Source: Geodermatophilaceae bacterium URHA0031 (GTDB lineage: Bacteria; Actinomycetota; Actinomycetes; Mycobacteriales; Geodermatophilaceae). Taken from it: a DNA stretch of 64,000 nt. Positions 48,473 to 57,342 of this stretch are shown here, piece by piece. The stretch is taken from assembly GCA_000620205.1 (NCBI GenBank), contig JHVP01000008.1, forward strand, positions 1-64,000. Direction: 5' to 3'. Below the pieces are notes generated by a model. The model worked only from the letters and a program-made list of their open reading frames with translations, had not been told where the DNA came from and did not search any database. The translations under genes were made by a program, and so were the position numbers. How positions within the stretch are numbered: the first letter of the stretch is position 1; every line of letters begins with the position of its first letter.

Positions 48473-50169
48473 GCGCGGGCCCCGCGGGCGGTGGCGAGCC
48501 CGGCGACTGCGGCGCGCAGCTCGGCCGAAGCGTCCGGGGTGGGCGCGACGTCGTCCAGCAGCTCGATGAACCGGTTCTGCTCCATGCGCAGCACCCGGTC
48601 CACACGGGCGTCCAGGTCGCCCCGGGCCGCCACCGCCAGCTCACGGACGGCGTTGTCGCCGAACACCGCCTCCAGCAGCCGCTGGCCGACGGCGGTGGTG
48701 CCCCCGGCGATGACGACCTCGGCGCCGGAGAGCCCCGCGGTGGAGGCGAAGACGGCGATCATCAGCGCCGCGCCGGCGCCGTTGACCCCCCAGGACAGCA
48801 GCCGGGCCTGCGAGCGCTTGCCCGCGCCCTCCCGGCGGACCAACTCCAGCACGAAGCCCTGCCAGTCCCGCACCTCGTCGGCGGCCACCCCGGTGAACGC
48901 CGGGGACACGCCGTCCAGCTCGGTCTCCCGGCCGCCGATCAGCGCGATGCCGCCGGGCAGCGTGCGCCAGGCGGTGACGGTCTTCTCCGCGGCCCGGTCG
49001 GCTTCGGCACGCAGCAACAGCTCGACGCCGGACTCGAGCGCGCCCTGCAGGTCCGCGGCCGGGTTGGGCCGGCCGCTGAACGCCGCGGCCACCCGGTCGC
49101 GCAGCCGGCCGACCTGCCCCTGCAGGCTGCGCATCCACTCGCCGGTGCCGACGAACTCCTGCCAGCGGGCGAGCACCTCCCCGCGCAGCAGGCTGCCGTT
49201 GCCCACGCCCTCGTCGATGGCGGCGCGGGCCCGGGCGTAGGCGGCGTCCACGGCAGCCCGGAGCGCCTCGGCGGAGGTTGCCTGCTCCTCGACGCCGGCG
49301 ACGACCAGGTCGACCCGGCCGCCGAGGCTCTCCAGCGCGCCGTCCAACGTCTGCCGGACGACGGCGGCCCGCTGCTCCTGGTCCGCGGCGAGCGCGTGCA
49401 GCCAGTCCCGCAGCGGCGCCACCTGGTCGGCGGGCAGGAACCCGTCGACCAGCGGCCGTTCCTCCACGACGAACAGCCGGGCCCCGCCCAGCCCGCCGCG
49501 GCGCAGCATCGCCGCGAGGTCCTCGGCCACCTCGCCGACCGCCTCGGGGGGCACCCGGTCCAGCACCACGGCCAGGGCGGTCCCGCGCTCCTGCGCCGTC
49601 CGGAGCAGGTCCCACGGGACGGCGTCGGCGTAGCGGGACGCCGTCGTCACGAAGACCCACAGGTCGGCGGCCCCCAGCAGCTGCCCGGCGAGCTCGCGGT
49701 TGGCCTCCACGACCGAGTCCACGTCGGGGGCGTCGACCAGGGCCAGGCCGGGTGGGAGGGCGTCGGTGGGCACCAGCGTGATGCCGCTCATGGTGTCGCC
49801 CTCGCCCGTGGTGCGGGCCAGGCCCGGGAGCACCCGGTCGCCGGAGAAGGCGCCCACGTCGGCGGTCGAGCAGACCAGCACCGGTGAGCGGGTCGTCGGT
49901 CGGAGCACGCCGGGGGTGGTGACGCGAGCGCCGAGCACGCTGTTGACCAGCGTGGACTTGCCGGCGCCGGTCGAACCGCCGACCACGGTCAGCAGCGGGG
50001 CGTCCAGGTCACGCAGGCGGGGAAGGAGGTAGTCGTCGACCTGGTCGACGACGGCGCGGGCGGTTCGGGCGGCGGCATCGCGGCCGGTGGTGGCCAGGCC
50101 CAGCGGCGCTGCGGCCACGCAGTCGCGCAGCCGCTGCAGGGCGTCCGGCAGCCCGGTCGGGGTGGTCAT
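48469..50169 (-). CDS. dynamin-like GTPase (first of a pair)
   Basis: Protein of 566 residues. G1 is VVGGSTGAGKSTLVNSV near residue 62, then RPTTRSPVLV (switch), LVDAPDVDSVVEANRE (G3), and AVVLDRVPPE at the G4 position, where the usual NKxD is not evident. The middle is long and helical (many Ala/Arg/Glu). A hydrophobic stretch AALMIAVFASTAGLSGAEVVIAGGTT lies near residue 475. Probably forms a heteromeric membrane-remodelling or scaffold GTPase with the downstream gene. The target process is unknown. Confidence 0.78.
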   Translation of the reverse strand: MTTPTGLPDALQRLRDCVAAAPLGLATTGRDAAARTARAVVDQVDDYLLPRLRDLDAPLLTVVGGSTGAGKSTLVNSVLGARVTTPGVLRPTTRSPVLVCSTADVGAFSGDRVLPGLARTTGEGDTMSGITLVPTDALPPGLALVDAPDVDSVVEANRELAGQLLGAADLWVFVTTASRYADAVPWDLLRTAQERGTALAVVLDRVPPEAVGEVAEDLAAMLRRGGLGGARLFVVEERPLVDGFLPADQVAPLRDWLHALAADQEQRAAVVRQTLDGALESLGGRVDLVVAGVEEQATSAEALRAAVDAAYARARAAIDEGVGNGSLLRGEVLARWQEFVGTGEWMRSLQGQVGRLRDRVAAAFSGRPNPAADLQGALESGVELLLRAEADRAAEKTVTAWRTLPGGIALIGGRETELDGVSPAFTGVAADEVRDWQGFVLELVRREGAGKRSQARLLSWGVNGAGAALMIAVFASTAGLSGAEVVIAGGTTAVGQRLLEAVFGDNAVRELAVAARGDLDARVDRVLRMEQNRFIELLDDVAPTPDASAELRAAVAGLATARGARA

Positions 50170-50199
50170 GGTCGGCTACGTGCCCGCCGCGGTGGATCT

Positions 50200-51180
50200 T
50201 CACCCCTCGACGGTCCGGTCGGCTCCGGCGGCGCCCGTTCCGGCGAGGTCGGCGACGGCCTCGGCGCACCCCCACGACAGCGTGACCCCGGCACCGCCGT
50301 GGCCGTAGCAGGCGATGACCGGCACGGCGTGGCCCGGGACGTGCTCGAGCCGGATCCCGTCGCGCCCCGGCCGCAGCCCGACGGCTCGGGAGAGGACCGG
50401 CTGCCCGGCCAGGGCCGGGACCAGGGCCGCGGTGCGCGCCAGGATCGACGCCTCGACGGCGGGGTCGACCGCGAGCTCCCAGGACCCGACCTCTGCCACC
50501 CCGCCGCAGACCACGTCCGCGCGCCGGGCCACCACGTAGGTGAGGCCCGCCGGGTGCTCGTCGTCGGTGAGCCACTCGGTGATCCCCGGGTTGGCCACCC
50601 GCACGACCTGCCCGCGGATGGGGAACAGCGAGTCGTCGTCCAGCAGCTCCCCCGACCGCAGCCCGGCGGCGACCACGACCAGGTCCACCGTGCCGGCCAG
50701 CTCGTCGACCGCGCGGACCGTGCGCGGGGAGAAGTCGACGCCCAGCGCCGCGCACCGGGCCGCCAGCCAGGGCAGGTACTGCGACCCGGTGATCACCGGC
50801 ACGGTCGCCCGGACCCCGCTCAGCGCACCGGCCGGCAGCTCGGCGGGCCGTGCCTCGCGGGCGGCGGGGACCGCTGCCGTCCAGGACCGGTCGGCTCCCG
50901 GCGCCCGCTCCACGACCGTCCCCTCCCGCAGGTCCACGCCGCTCGCCGGGTCGTCCGCGAGCTCGGCGAACCGGGCCAACGACCGGGCCAGCCACCGCGG
51001 CATCGACGGCGACGCCCCGGCCCGGTACGGGAACCACACCGCGGCCGCGACGGCGGACACGCTGTCCGCGGCCGTCCGGTCGGCGACCACGGTCACCCGG
51101 TCCCCGGCGCGGGCCAGCTCGTGGGCGACGCTCAGCCCGATGACCCCCGCGCCGACGACGGTGACCCGGCGCGGTGTCAT
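50200..51180 (-). CDS. D-amino-acid oxidase-like FAD enzyme
   Basis: Protein of 326 residues. An N-terminal FAD-binding motif VVGAGVIGLSVAHEL, the AAAVWFPYRAG segment, and VVVAAGLRSGELL are typical of the DAO family. The C-terminal signature RAVGLRPGRDGIRLE followed by VIACYGHGGAGVTLSWGCA matches the DAAO pattern with substrate-binding Arg. It would oxidise D-amino acids to keto acids with hydrogen peroxide. No amino-acid transporter is adjacent. Starts one base before a short gap to the next upstream gene on the same strand. Confidence 0.88.
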   Translation of the reverse strand: MTPRRVTVVGAGVIGLSVAHELARAGDRVTVVADRTAADSVSAVAAAVWFPYRAGASPSMPRWLARSLARFAELADDPASGVDLREGTVVERAPGADRSWTAAVPAAREARPAELPAGALSGVRATVPVITGSQYLPWLAARCAALGVDFSPRTVRAVDELAGTVDLVVVAAGLRSGELLDDDSLFPIRGQVVRVANPGITEWLTDDEHPAGLTYVVARRADVVCGGVAEVGSWELAVDPAVEASILARTAALVPALAGQPVLSRAVGLRPGRDGIRLEHVPGHAVPVIACYGHGGAGVTLSWGCAEAVADLAGTGAAGADRTVEG

Positions 51181-51196
51181 CCGGCGGCTCCCGCGG

Positions 51197-51682
51197 TCAC
51201 TCGCGCACCGGCCAGGCGACGACCGGGCCCAGCGCGACGCGGGCGTCGGCCACCCCGTCCTCGGGACGGACGACCTCGGCGTGCTCGTGGCTGCCCGCGG
51301 CGTGCGCGAGGGCGGCCAGCAGCAGGGTCAGCTCCGACCGGTCCACCCCCGCGGTGAGGTCGGCGAGGTCGACCGGCTGGCCGTCGGCGAGGCCGGCCGC
51401 CGCCCGCAGCAGCCGGAGCTGGCCGCCGCTGCCGGAGATCGCGCCGCTGCGCAGCGCACCGTCGAGGTCCGCCCACTGGACCGCTGCCCACGGGCCGCCG
51501 TCGGCGTCGCCGTCCAGCGCGATGGCGATCAGCCCCGCGGCCTGCAACCGGGGCAGCCAGTGGCCGGAGTTGGCCAGCAGCAGCACGGCGGCCTCGACGG
51601 CGTAGTCGCCCACCGCCGCCCGGAGCAGCGCGCTCTCCACGTCCAGCAGGTCCAGGTCGATCGCCCGCGGTTCACCGATCAC
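51197..51682 (-). CDS. hypothetical protein
   Basis: Protein of 161 residues, unrecognised. Composition is Ala/Leu/Asp-rich and soluble: LLDVESALLRAAVGDYAVEAAVLLLANSGHWLPRL, then two similar segments around AVQWADLDGALRSGAI and PVDLADLTAGVDRSELTLLLAALAHAAG. GTG 51682 is preceded by GGAGGTG. It lies 16 bases before the D-amino-acid oxidase gene on the same strand and is probably co-transcribed with it. Confidence 0.65.
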   Translation of the reverse strand: MIGEPRAIDLDLLDVESALLRAAVGDYAVEAAVLLLANSGHWLPRLQAAGLIAIALDGDADGGPWAAVQWADLDGALRSGAISGSGGQLRLLRAAAGLADGQPVDLADLTAGVDRSELTLLLAALAHAAGSHEHAEVVRPEDGVADARVALGPVVAWPVRE

Positions 51683-51816
51683 GGCAGTGCACCTCCACGG
51701 CTGAGCTCCGCCGGGGCCGGGCACCTCGGCGGCGGGGCACCGGCGGTGCACCCGACCCCACTCTGCCCGCCGGGTCCGACAGAACCGCGCGACCCACCGC
51801 CGCGACCGGCCACGGG

Positions 51817-52221
51817 TCACGGAGCGGCCGGGGCGCCGGCCGCGCGCTCGGCGTCGCTGCGCAGGATGCAGAACTCGTTGCCCTCCGGGTCCGCGAGCAC
51901 CACCCAGCCGCTGCCGTCGGGGCGGCGGCGGTCGTCGACCTCGCGCGCGCCCAGCTGCCGCAGCCGCTGCAGCTCCTCGTCGCGGGTCCCCACCGCCGGC
52001 ACCAGGTCCAGGTGCAGCCGGTTCTTGACCCTCCGGGGCTCCGGCACCTCGATGAACAGCAACCGCTGCCCGCCGTCCGGCGCGGCGATCATGCACTCCT
52101 CGTGACCCGGCTCGTTCGGGTCGTCCGGGTCCTCGGCGAACCCCAGCACCGCCGACCAGAACAGCGAGAGCGCGTACGCGTCGGAGCAGTCGAACGTGGT
52201 GTGCGAGATGCGTGCCGTCAT
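51817..52221 (-). CDS. VOC-fold (glyoxalase-like) protein
   Basis: Protein of 134 residues. A typical Glyoxalase_6-type sequence: ISHTTFDCSDAYALSLFWSAVLGF, RLLFIEVPEPRRVKNRLHLDLVP and WVVLADPEGNEFCIL. The final Glu and the His in RLHLDL are the usual metal ligands. Substrate unknown. A paralogue of the same subfamily lies at 63340-63765 and shares the VPEPxxVKNRxHLD block. Confidence 0.85.
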   Translation of the reverse strand: MTARISHTTFDCSDAYALSLFWSAVLGFAEDPDDPNEPGHEECMIAAPDGGQRLLFIEVPEPRRVKNRLHLDLVPAVGTRDEELQRLRQLGAREVDDRRRPDGSGWVVLADPEGNEFCILRSDAERAAGAPAAP

Positions 52222-52313
52222 GGGCGGCAGCGTCGCCGTCGGCAGGTCGCGGTGTCCACGGCATTGCCGGGGACCGCTCGTCACGGTCCCGCCTGTCGCG
52301 GGATACTGCCGGC

Positions 52314-52650
52314 ATGTCCGCGCAGGGGTACGCCGCGCTGTTCCGGATCCACGAGCGCTACGCAGCCACGGCCGCAGCTAGGAGCCGGCTGGTCGACCCG
52401 CACCTGGTCAGCCCCGCCGAGGCGGTGCGCCTGGTGGCCGGCCTGGCCGCCGGCAGCCTCGCGTACACCGACGACGCCGAGCCGCAGGTGCAGGCGGCCG
52501 ACCTGGTCGCCGCGCTGAGCCTGGTGCCGCTGCTCCGCGCCGAGATCGACGCGCTGGAGGCCGGGCTGCTGGCGATGGCCCGGGGCGAGGGTGCCTCGGA
52601 GGCGGACATCGCCCGGGCCAGCGGGCTCGAACGACGCGGCGGTGCACGTC
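52314..52650 (+). CDS. small helical protein, 3' end unresolved
   Basis: The frame starts ATG 52314 (MSAQGYAALFRIHERYAATAAARSR) and shows good actinobacterial helical protein character for about 105 residues, ending with a possible helix-turn-helix (EGASEADIARASGL). No stop follows in frame: it stays open to 55232, antisense to the HAD phosphatase and cobK. A one-base shift near 52630 would reach a TAG at 52651 after SNDAAVHV. So the gene is either real with a frameshifted or altered 3' end, or it runs on as an overlapping frame. The boundary I give is nominal. Confidence 0.45.
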
Positions 52651-53294
52651 TAGAGGGAGGCCAACGCCGCGACCACGTCGGCCGGGGTGGCGGCGAGGGC
52701 CGCTGCGCCGGCCGCGGTCAGCTCGCCGGGTGGCGCCGGGCCCCAGCCGGCACCCACGCAGGGCAGCCCGTGCGCGGCGGCGCCCAGGACGTCGTGCGAC
52801 CGGTCGCCGACGAGGACCGGCCGCTCGCCGTCCGGGTGGGCGGCCAGCGCGGCGGCCACCACCTCGTGCTTGTGCCGCACGGCGCCGTCCAGCGTCGCGC
52901 CGTGCACGCCGGCGAACGCCGTCAGCAGGCCGGCGTGCTCGAGGATCCGCACCGCGAACGGCTCGGGCTTGCTGGTCGCCACGGCGAGGGTCGCCCCGTC
53001 GGCGCGGAGCGCGGCCAGCAGCTCGGGGATGCCGGGGTGGACGTCGGCGTCGAACATCGCGCCGGCCGTGTAGTGCGCGCGGTAGGCGGCCACCGCCCGG
53101 TCGACGTCGTCCCCGGCCAGACCGAGGACGCCGGCGAAGCCGTCCTGCAGCGGTGGGCCGACCATCGCCCGCAGCTGACCCGGCGTCGGTTCAGGGAGGC
53201 CGAGCGCGGCCGCGGCGGCCCGGACCGAGGCCCAGATCCCCGGTGTCGAGTCGACGAGCGTGCCGTCCATGTCGAAGAGCACCAGCCGGCTCAT
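52650..53294 (-). CDS. HAD-family hydrolase, phosphoglycolate-phosphatase-like
   Basis: Protein of 214 residues. Motif I VLFDMDGTLVDST at residues ~4-16, motif II VATSKPEPFA, Lys in AVRHKHEVV, motif III VLVGDRSHDVLGAAAHG. The cap domain is the small helical Gph type. Phosphoglycolate or a similar small phosphate ester is likely. Its ATG overlaps the cobK stop by four bases, so it is in an operon with a cobalamin gene, perhaps only for expression. Confidence 0.85.
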   Translation of the reverse strand: MSRLVLFDMDGTLVDSTPGIWASVRAAAAALGLPEPTPGQLRAMVGPPLQDGFAGVLGLAGDDVDRAVAAYRAHYTAGAMFDADVHPGIPELLAALRADGATLAVATSKPEPFAVRILEHAGLLTAFAGVHGATLDGAVRHKHEVVAAALAAHPDGERPVLVGDRSHDVLGAAAHGLPCVGAGWGPAPPGELTAAGAAALAATPADVVAALASL

Positions 53295-54031
53295 CGGCCG
53301 CGCAACCAGGCCAGCACCTCGTCGACCGTCGCCACGGTCTCGACGCCGGCCGGCAGCGGCGGCCGGCGGACCAGCACGACGGGGATGCCCAGCTCGCGGG
53401 CGGCGGTCAGCTTGGCCTCGGTCAGGTGCCCACCGGAGTCCTTGCTGACGACGACGTCCACCGCGTGCTCACGCATCAGCGCCAGCTCGTCGGCGACGCT
53501 GAACGGGCCGCGGTCCAGCAGCAGGGTCGCGCCGGCCGGCAGCGGCTCGTCCGGCGGGTCGACCGAGCGCACCAGCACCCGGCCGGGCAGGTCGGCGAAG
53601 GCGCGCACGCCCTGCCGGCCGGTGGTGAGGAAGACGCTGGAGCGGTCGGCGACGGCCGCCGCGGCCTCGGCCAGCGAGTCGACGAACCGCCAGTCGTCCC
53701 CGGCCTGCGGCGTCCACCCCGGCCGCTGCAGCCGCAGCAGCGGCGTGCCCTGTGCGACCGCCGCGGCGGCCGCCGACGCGGTGATCTCCGCGGCGAACGG
53801 GTGGGTGGCATCGACGACGGCGCGCGGACGGTGCTCGGCCAGCCAGGCGGCCAGCCCCGCGGCGCCGCCGAACCCGCCGATCCGGACCTCGCCGGGCGGC
53901 AGCACCGGCTCGGCGACCCGGCCGGCGAGCGAGGAGAGCACGTCGACCCCGTCGTTGACGAGCGCGCCGGCCAGCCGCCGCGCCTCCCCGGTCCCGCCGA
54001 GCACCAGCACCTCACCCGTCTGCGCCGTCAC
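53291..54031 (-). CDS. cobK: precorrin-6A reductase
   Basis: Protein of about 246 residues that reduces precorrin-6A to 6B with NADPH. VLVLGGTGEARRLAGAL is the N-terminal nucleotide motif; AVVDATHPFAAEIT, VDSLAEA, FLTTGRQGVRAF and VDVVVSKDSGGHLTEAKLTAAREL are conserved blocks. I chose GTG 54031 (GGGAG upstream), which gives the usual length. ATG 54100 with GGAGGGG is a strong alternative that would add 23 charged residues of repeat-like sequence. Divergent from cbiD. Confidence 0.9.
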   Translation of the reverse strand: MTAQTGEVLVLGGTGEARRLAGALVNDGVDVLSSLAGRVAEPVLPPGEVRIGGFGGAAGLAAWLAEHRPRAVVDATHPFAAEITASAAAAAVAQGTPLLRLQRPGWTPQAGDDWRFVDSLAEAAAAVADRSSVFLTTGRQGVRAFADLPGRVLVRSVDPPDEPLPAGATLLLDRGPFSVADELALMREHAVDVVVSKDSGGHLTEAKLTAARELGIPVVLVRRPPLPAGVETVATVDEVLAWLRGR

Positions 54032-54126
54032 CTCGCTCCCGCGGGCCGCTCCGCTCCTCGCTCGTTCCTCGCTGCGATGCTCACGCCCCTGTCCGCTCAT
54101 CGATCCCCTCCAGGCACGATGGTGCC

Positions 54127-55206
54127 GTGGGCAGGGACGGCACGGGGCTGCGGCACGGCTGGACGACTGGCGCGTGCGCCACCGCCGCGACCACCGCCGC
54201 CTACACCGCGCTGCTCACCGCGGAGTTCCCCGACCCGGTGACGATCGACCTGCCGGGCGACCGGCACCCGTCGTTCGCGCTGGCCCGCGAGTCGCTGGAG
54301 GGCGCCCGCGCCACGGTCGGCATCGTCAAGGACGCCGGCGACGACCCCGACGTCACCCACGGCGCGCTGGTCTCCGCGGCGGTCACGCTCGGCGAGCCCG
54401 GCAGCGGCGTGGTCTTCCGGGCCGGCGAGGGCGTGGGCACCGTGACCAAGCCCGGCCTGCCGCTGGCCGTCGGCGAGCCGGCGATCAACCCGATGCCACG
54501 GCGGTTCATGACCGAGCACGTCGCCGCGGTGGCCGGCCGGTTCGGCGGTGCCGGCGACGTCGTCGTCGAGGTGTCGGTCGAGCACGGGGCCGAGCTGGCG
54601 CGGAAGACCTGGAACCCGCGGCTCGGGATCCTCGGCGGGCTGTCGATCCTGGGCACCACGGGCGTCGTCGTCCCGTACTCCTGCTCGTCCTGGATCGACT
54701 CGATCCGCCGGGGCATCGACGTGGCCCGCGCCGCCGGGCACACCCACGTGGCCGGCTGCACCGGCTCGACCAGCGAGCGGACCGTCCAGCAGCTCTACGG
54801 CCTCCCCGAGGACGCGCTGCTCGACATGGGCGACTTCGCCGGTGCGGTGCTGAAGTACCTGCGCCGGCACCCGGTGCCCCGGCTGACCGTCGCCGGCGGC
54901 ATCGGGAAGCTGGCCAAGCTCGCCGAGGGTCACCTGGACCTGCACTCGGGTCGGTCGCAGGTCTCCTTCGCGGCGCTGGCCCAGCTCGTCGCGGACGCCG
55001 GCGGCTCCGCGGAGTTGACGGCGGCTGTGCGCGAGGCGAACACCGCGCTCGACGCGCTGCAGCGGTCCCAGGCCGCCGGGCTGCCGCTGGGCGACCTCGT
55101 CGCCGCCGGTGCGCGCCGGACGGCGGAGGGCGTGCTGATCGGGGCCCCGGTCCAGGTGGACGTCGTGGTCATCGACCGCGCCGGCACCATCGTCGGCCGC
55201 GCCTGA
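54127..55206 (+). CDS. cbiD: cobalt-precorrin-5B C1-methyltransferase (CbiD)
   Basis: Protein of 359 residues. LRHGWTTGACATAATTAAY is the diagnostic N-terminal CbiD motif; INPMPRRFM, VSVEHGAELARKTWNPRLGILGGLSILGTTG and GGIGKLAKLAEGHLDLH complete the family picture. CbiD does the C1 methylation with removal of the C20 fragment in the anaerobic route; here it coexists with aerobic CobG and CobN, so it probably takes the place of CobF. Starts at GTG 54127, divergent from cobK. Confidence 0.95.
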   Translation: MGRDGTGLRHGWTTGACATAATTAAYTALLTAEFPDPVTIDLPGDRHPSFALARESLEGARATVGIVKDAGDDPDVTHGALVSAAVTLGEPGSGVVFRAGEGVGTVTKPGLPLAVGEPAINPMPRRFMTEHVAAVAGRFGGAGDVVVEVSVEHGAELARKTWNPRLGILGGLSILGTTGVVVPYSCSSWIDSIRRGIDVARAAGHTHVAGCTGSTSERTVQQLYGLPEDALLDMGDFAGAVLKYLRRHPVPRLTVAGGIGKLAKLAEGHLDLHSGRSQVSFAALAQLVADAGGSAELTAAVREANTALDALQRSQAAGLPLGDLVAAGARRTAEGVLIGAPVQVDVVVIDRAGTIVGRA

Positions 55207-55208
55207 GC

Positions 55209-55246
55209 GGAGTGCCACCGCTCGGAAAGTGATGCGCTGGCACTCC
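55209..55246. terminator. hairpin between converging cbiD and cobM
   Basis: GGAGTGCCA and TGGCACTCC pair perfectly (9 bp), extended by three more pairs after one mismatch, around a 12-base loop. It fills the gap between the two stop codons and fits a bidirectional terminator. Confidence 0.7.
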
Positions 55247-55247
55247 A

Positions 55248-55988
55248 CTAGCGCTGGCGAGTGGTCGAGTAGAGGTGGCTGTCGAGGAACTGCTCGGCGG
55301 CCAGGACCCGGCCGACGACCACCACCGCGGTCCGCCGGACGCCGGCCGCGGTCACCTGGCCGGCGATGTCGGCGAGCGTGCCGCGCAGCACCAGCTCGTC
55401 GTCCCGGCTGGCCCGGGCGACCACCGCGACCGGGCAGTCCTCGCCGTAGTGCGCGGCCAGTTCCGGAGCGAGCTCGTCCAGCCGCTGCACCGCCAGGTGC
55501 AGCACCAGGGTGGCGCCGGTGGCGGCGTACGCGGCGAGCTCCTCCCCCGGCGGCATCGGCGTCGACCGGGCCGACGTCCGGGTGAGGACGACGGTCTGCG
55601 CCACCCCCGGCACGGTCAGCTCCCGCTTGAGCGAGGCCGCGGCGGCGGCGAACGCCGGCACCCCCGGGACGACGTCGTAGGGCACCCCCACGGCATCCAG
55701 CCGGCGCATCTGCTCGGCCATCGCGCTGTAGACCGACGGGTCGCCGGAGTGCAGCCGGGCGACGTCCTGGCCTGCCTGGTGCGCGGCGACCAGCAGGTGC
55801 GTGATCTGGTCGAGGTCCAGGTCGGCGGTGTCGACCAGCCGGGCGCCCGCCGGCGCGGTGTCCAGCAGCTCGCGCGGGACGAGCGCACCGGCGTAGAGGC
55901 AGACCGGGGCTGACGCGATCAGCCGCGCGGCCCGCACGGTCACCAGGTCCGCCGCCCCCGGCCCCGCCCCGATGAAGTGAACTGTCAC
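55248..55988 (-). CDS. cobM: precorrin-4 C11-methyltransferase
   Basis: Protein of 246 residues of the tetrapyrrole methyltransferase family. [22 protein letters not shown] at the start, [20 protein letters not shown] (SAM-binding GDP loop), [15 protein letters not shown] and TPMPPGEEL are typical of CobM/CbiF. It adds a methyl at C11 of precorrin-4. Starts at GTG 55988 and lies downstream of cobL on the same strand with a 133-base gap in which I see no gene. Confidence 0.94.
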   Translation of the reverse strand: MTVHFIGAGPGAADLVTVRAARLIASAPVCLYAGALVPRELLDTAPAGARLVDTADLDLDQITHLLVAAHQAGQDVARLHSGDPSVYSAMAEQMRRLDAVGVPYDVVPGVPAFAAAAASLKRELTVPGVAQTVVLTRTSARSTPMPPGEELAAYAATGATLVLHLAVQRLDELAPELAAHYGEDCPVAVVARASRDDELVLRGTLADIAGQVTAAGVRRTAVVVVGRVLAAEQFLDSHLYSTTRQR

Positions 55989-56121
55989 ACCGCGATCCTC
56001 TCGGATCGCACCGCGGCCAGGTGCCGTGTCCCTGCCTCGGGGAGCCCCTGCCGGCGTCCACGGCGGGAGCCTCCGGCCCCGCGCCGCGGACCCCGACGCC
56101 CTGCGGGCGGAGGTCCGTAGC

Positions 56122-57342
56122 TCATCGGGTCACGCTCCAGATGGTCACCGGCATCGCGGGCTTCCAGCCGGTGAAGCCGCCGACCGGCTGGGCGTGCGCG
56201 ACCAGCAGCCGGGTCAGCTGGCCACCGACCCGCGCCTGCCACTGCGCCAGCACCGCCTCGCTCTCCACCGTCACGGCGTTGACGACGAGCCGGCCGCCGG
56301 GGCCGAGGGCGTCCCAGCAGTCCTCCAGCACGCCGGGCACCGTCGCCCCGCCGCCGACGAAGACGGCGTCCGGCACGGGCAGCCCGGCCAGCGCCTCCGG
56401 CGCCCTGCCCTCCACGACCTGCAACCCGGGGACGCCGAGCCGCGCGGCGTTCTGCCCGATCCGGTGGGCGCGGTCCGGGCGGGACTCGACGGCGACCGCG
56501 CGGCAGGAGGGGTGCACCCGCATCCACTCGATGCCGACCGAGCCGGCGCCCCCGCCGACGTCCCAGAGCAGCTGGCCGGGCAACGGGGCGAGCCGGGACA
56601 GCGTCACCGCCCGGACGTCGCGCTTGGTCAGCTGCCCGTCGCTGGCGTAGGCCTCGTCGGGCAGACCCGGGACGGTCGGCAGCGGCACGGTCCCGGGGTC
56701 GGCGACGACCTCGACCGCGGTGACCACCAGCGGGTCGGTCTCCGCGTGCACCCACTCGGCGGCGGTACCGGTGAACCGGCGCTCGGAGTCGCCGCCGAGC
56801 TGGGCGAGCGCGGTCAGCCGGCTGGCCCCGTAGCCCCACTTCCGCAGCCGGTCGGCCACCTGACCGGGCGTGGTCGTGTCCGCGCCCAGCACGACCAGCC
56901 GCCGTCCGGGGGTCACGTGCGGCACCAGCAGTTCCAGCGGGCGCCAGACCACCGACACGACCGTGGTCTCCTCCACCGACCAGCCCATCCGCGAGCAGGC
57001 CAGCGTCACCGACGACGGGTGCGGGACGACGTCGACCGCGGCGGCCCCGAACCAGCGGACCAGCGTGGTGCCGATCCCGGAGAACATCGGGTCGCCGCTG
57101 GCCAGCACCACCACCCGGCGGCCGGGGTGGGCGGTCGGCAGCTCCCGGACGGCCAGCGCCATCGGCGAGGGCCACGGCACCCGCTCGGCGCCGACGTCGG
57201 CCGGCACCAGGCCGAGCTGGCGGGAGCTGCCGCGCAGCACGTCGGCGCCGGCGACGGCCCGCCGCGCGGCCGGGGACAGCCCGTCCCAGCCGTCGGCACC
57301 GATGCCGACGACGGTGACGGTCCACCCCTCGGGAGCACTCAC
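56122..57342 (-). CDS. cobL: precorrin-6Y C5,15-methyltransferase (decarboxylating)
   Basis: Protein of 406 residues, a CbiE-CbiT fusion. The N-terminal half is a tetrapyrrole methyltransferase ([52 protein letters not shown]). The C-terminal half is a class I methyltransferase with motif [19 protein letters not shown] and [22 protein letters not shown]. Together they methylate C5 and C15 and remove the C12 acetate carboxyl. GTG 57342 overlaps the def stop (GTGA), coupling it to peptide deformylase. Confidence 0.95.
   Translation of the reverse strand: MSAPEGWTVTVVGIGADGWDGLSPAARRAVAGADVLRGSSRQLGLVPADVGAERVPWPSPMALAVRELPTAHPGRRVVVLASGDPMFSGIGTTLVRWFGAAAVDVVPHPSSVTLACSRMGWSVEETTVVSVVWRPLELLVPHVTPGRRLVVLGADTTTPGQVADRLRKWGYGASRLTALAQLGGDSERRFTGTAAEWVHAETDPLVVTAVEVVADPGTVPLPTVPGLPDEAYASDGQLTKRDVRAVTLSRLAPLPGQLLWDVGGGAGSVGIEWMRVHPSCRAVAVESRPDRAHRIGQNAARLGVPGLQVVEGRAPEALAGLPVPDAVFVGGGATVPGVLEDCWDALGPGGRLVVNAVTVESEAVLAQWQARVGGQLTRLLVAHAQPVGGFTGWKPAMPVTIWSVTR

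Noticed and set aside
55989..56121. Possible small gene between cobM and cobL
   Set aside because: The 133-base gap has no frame with its own start, ribosome site and protein-like composition.
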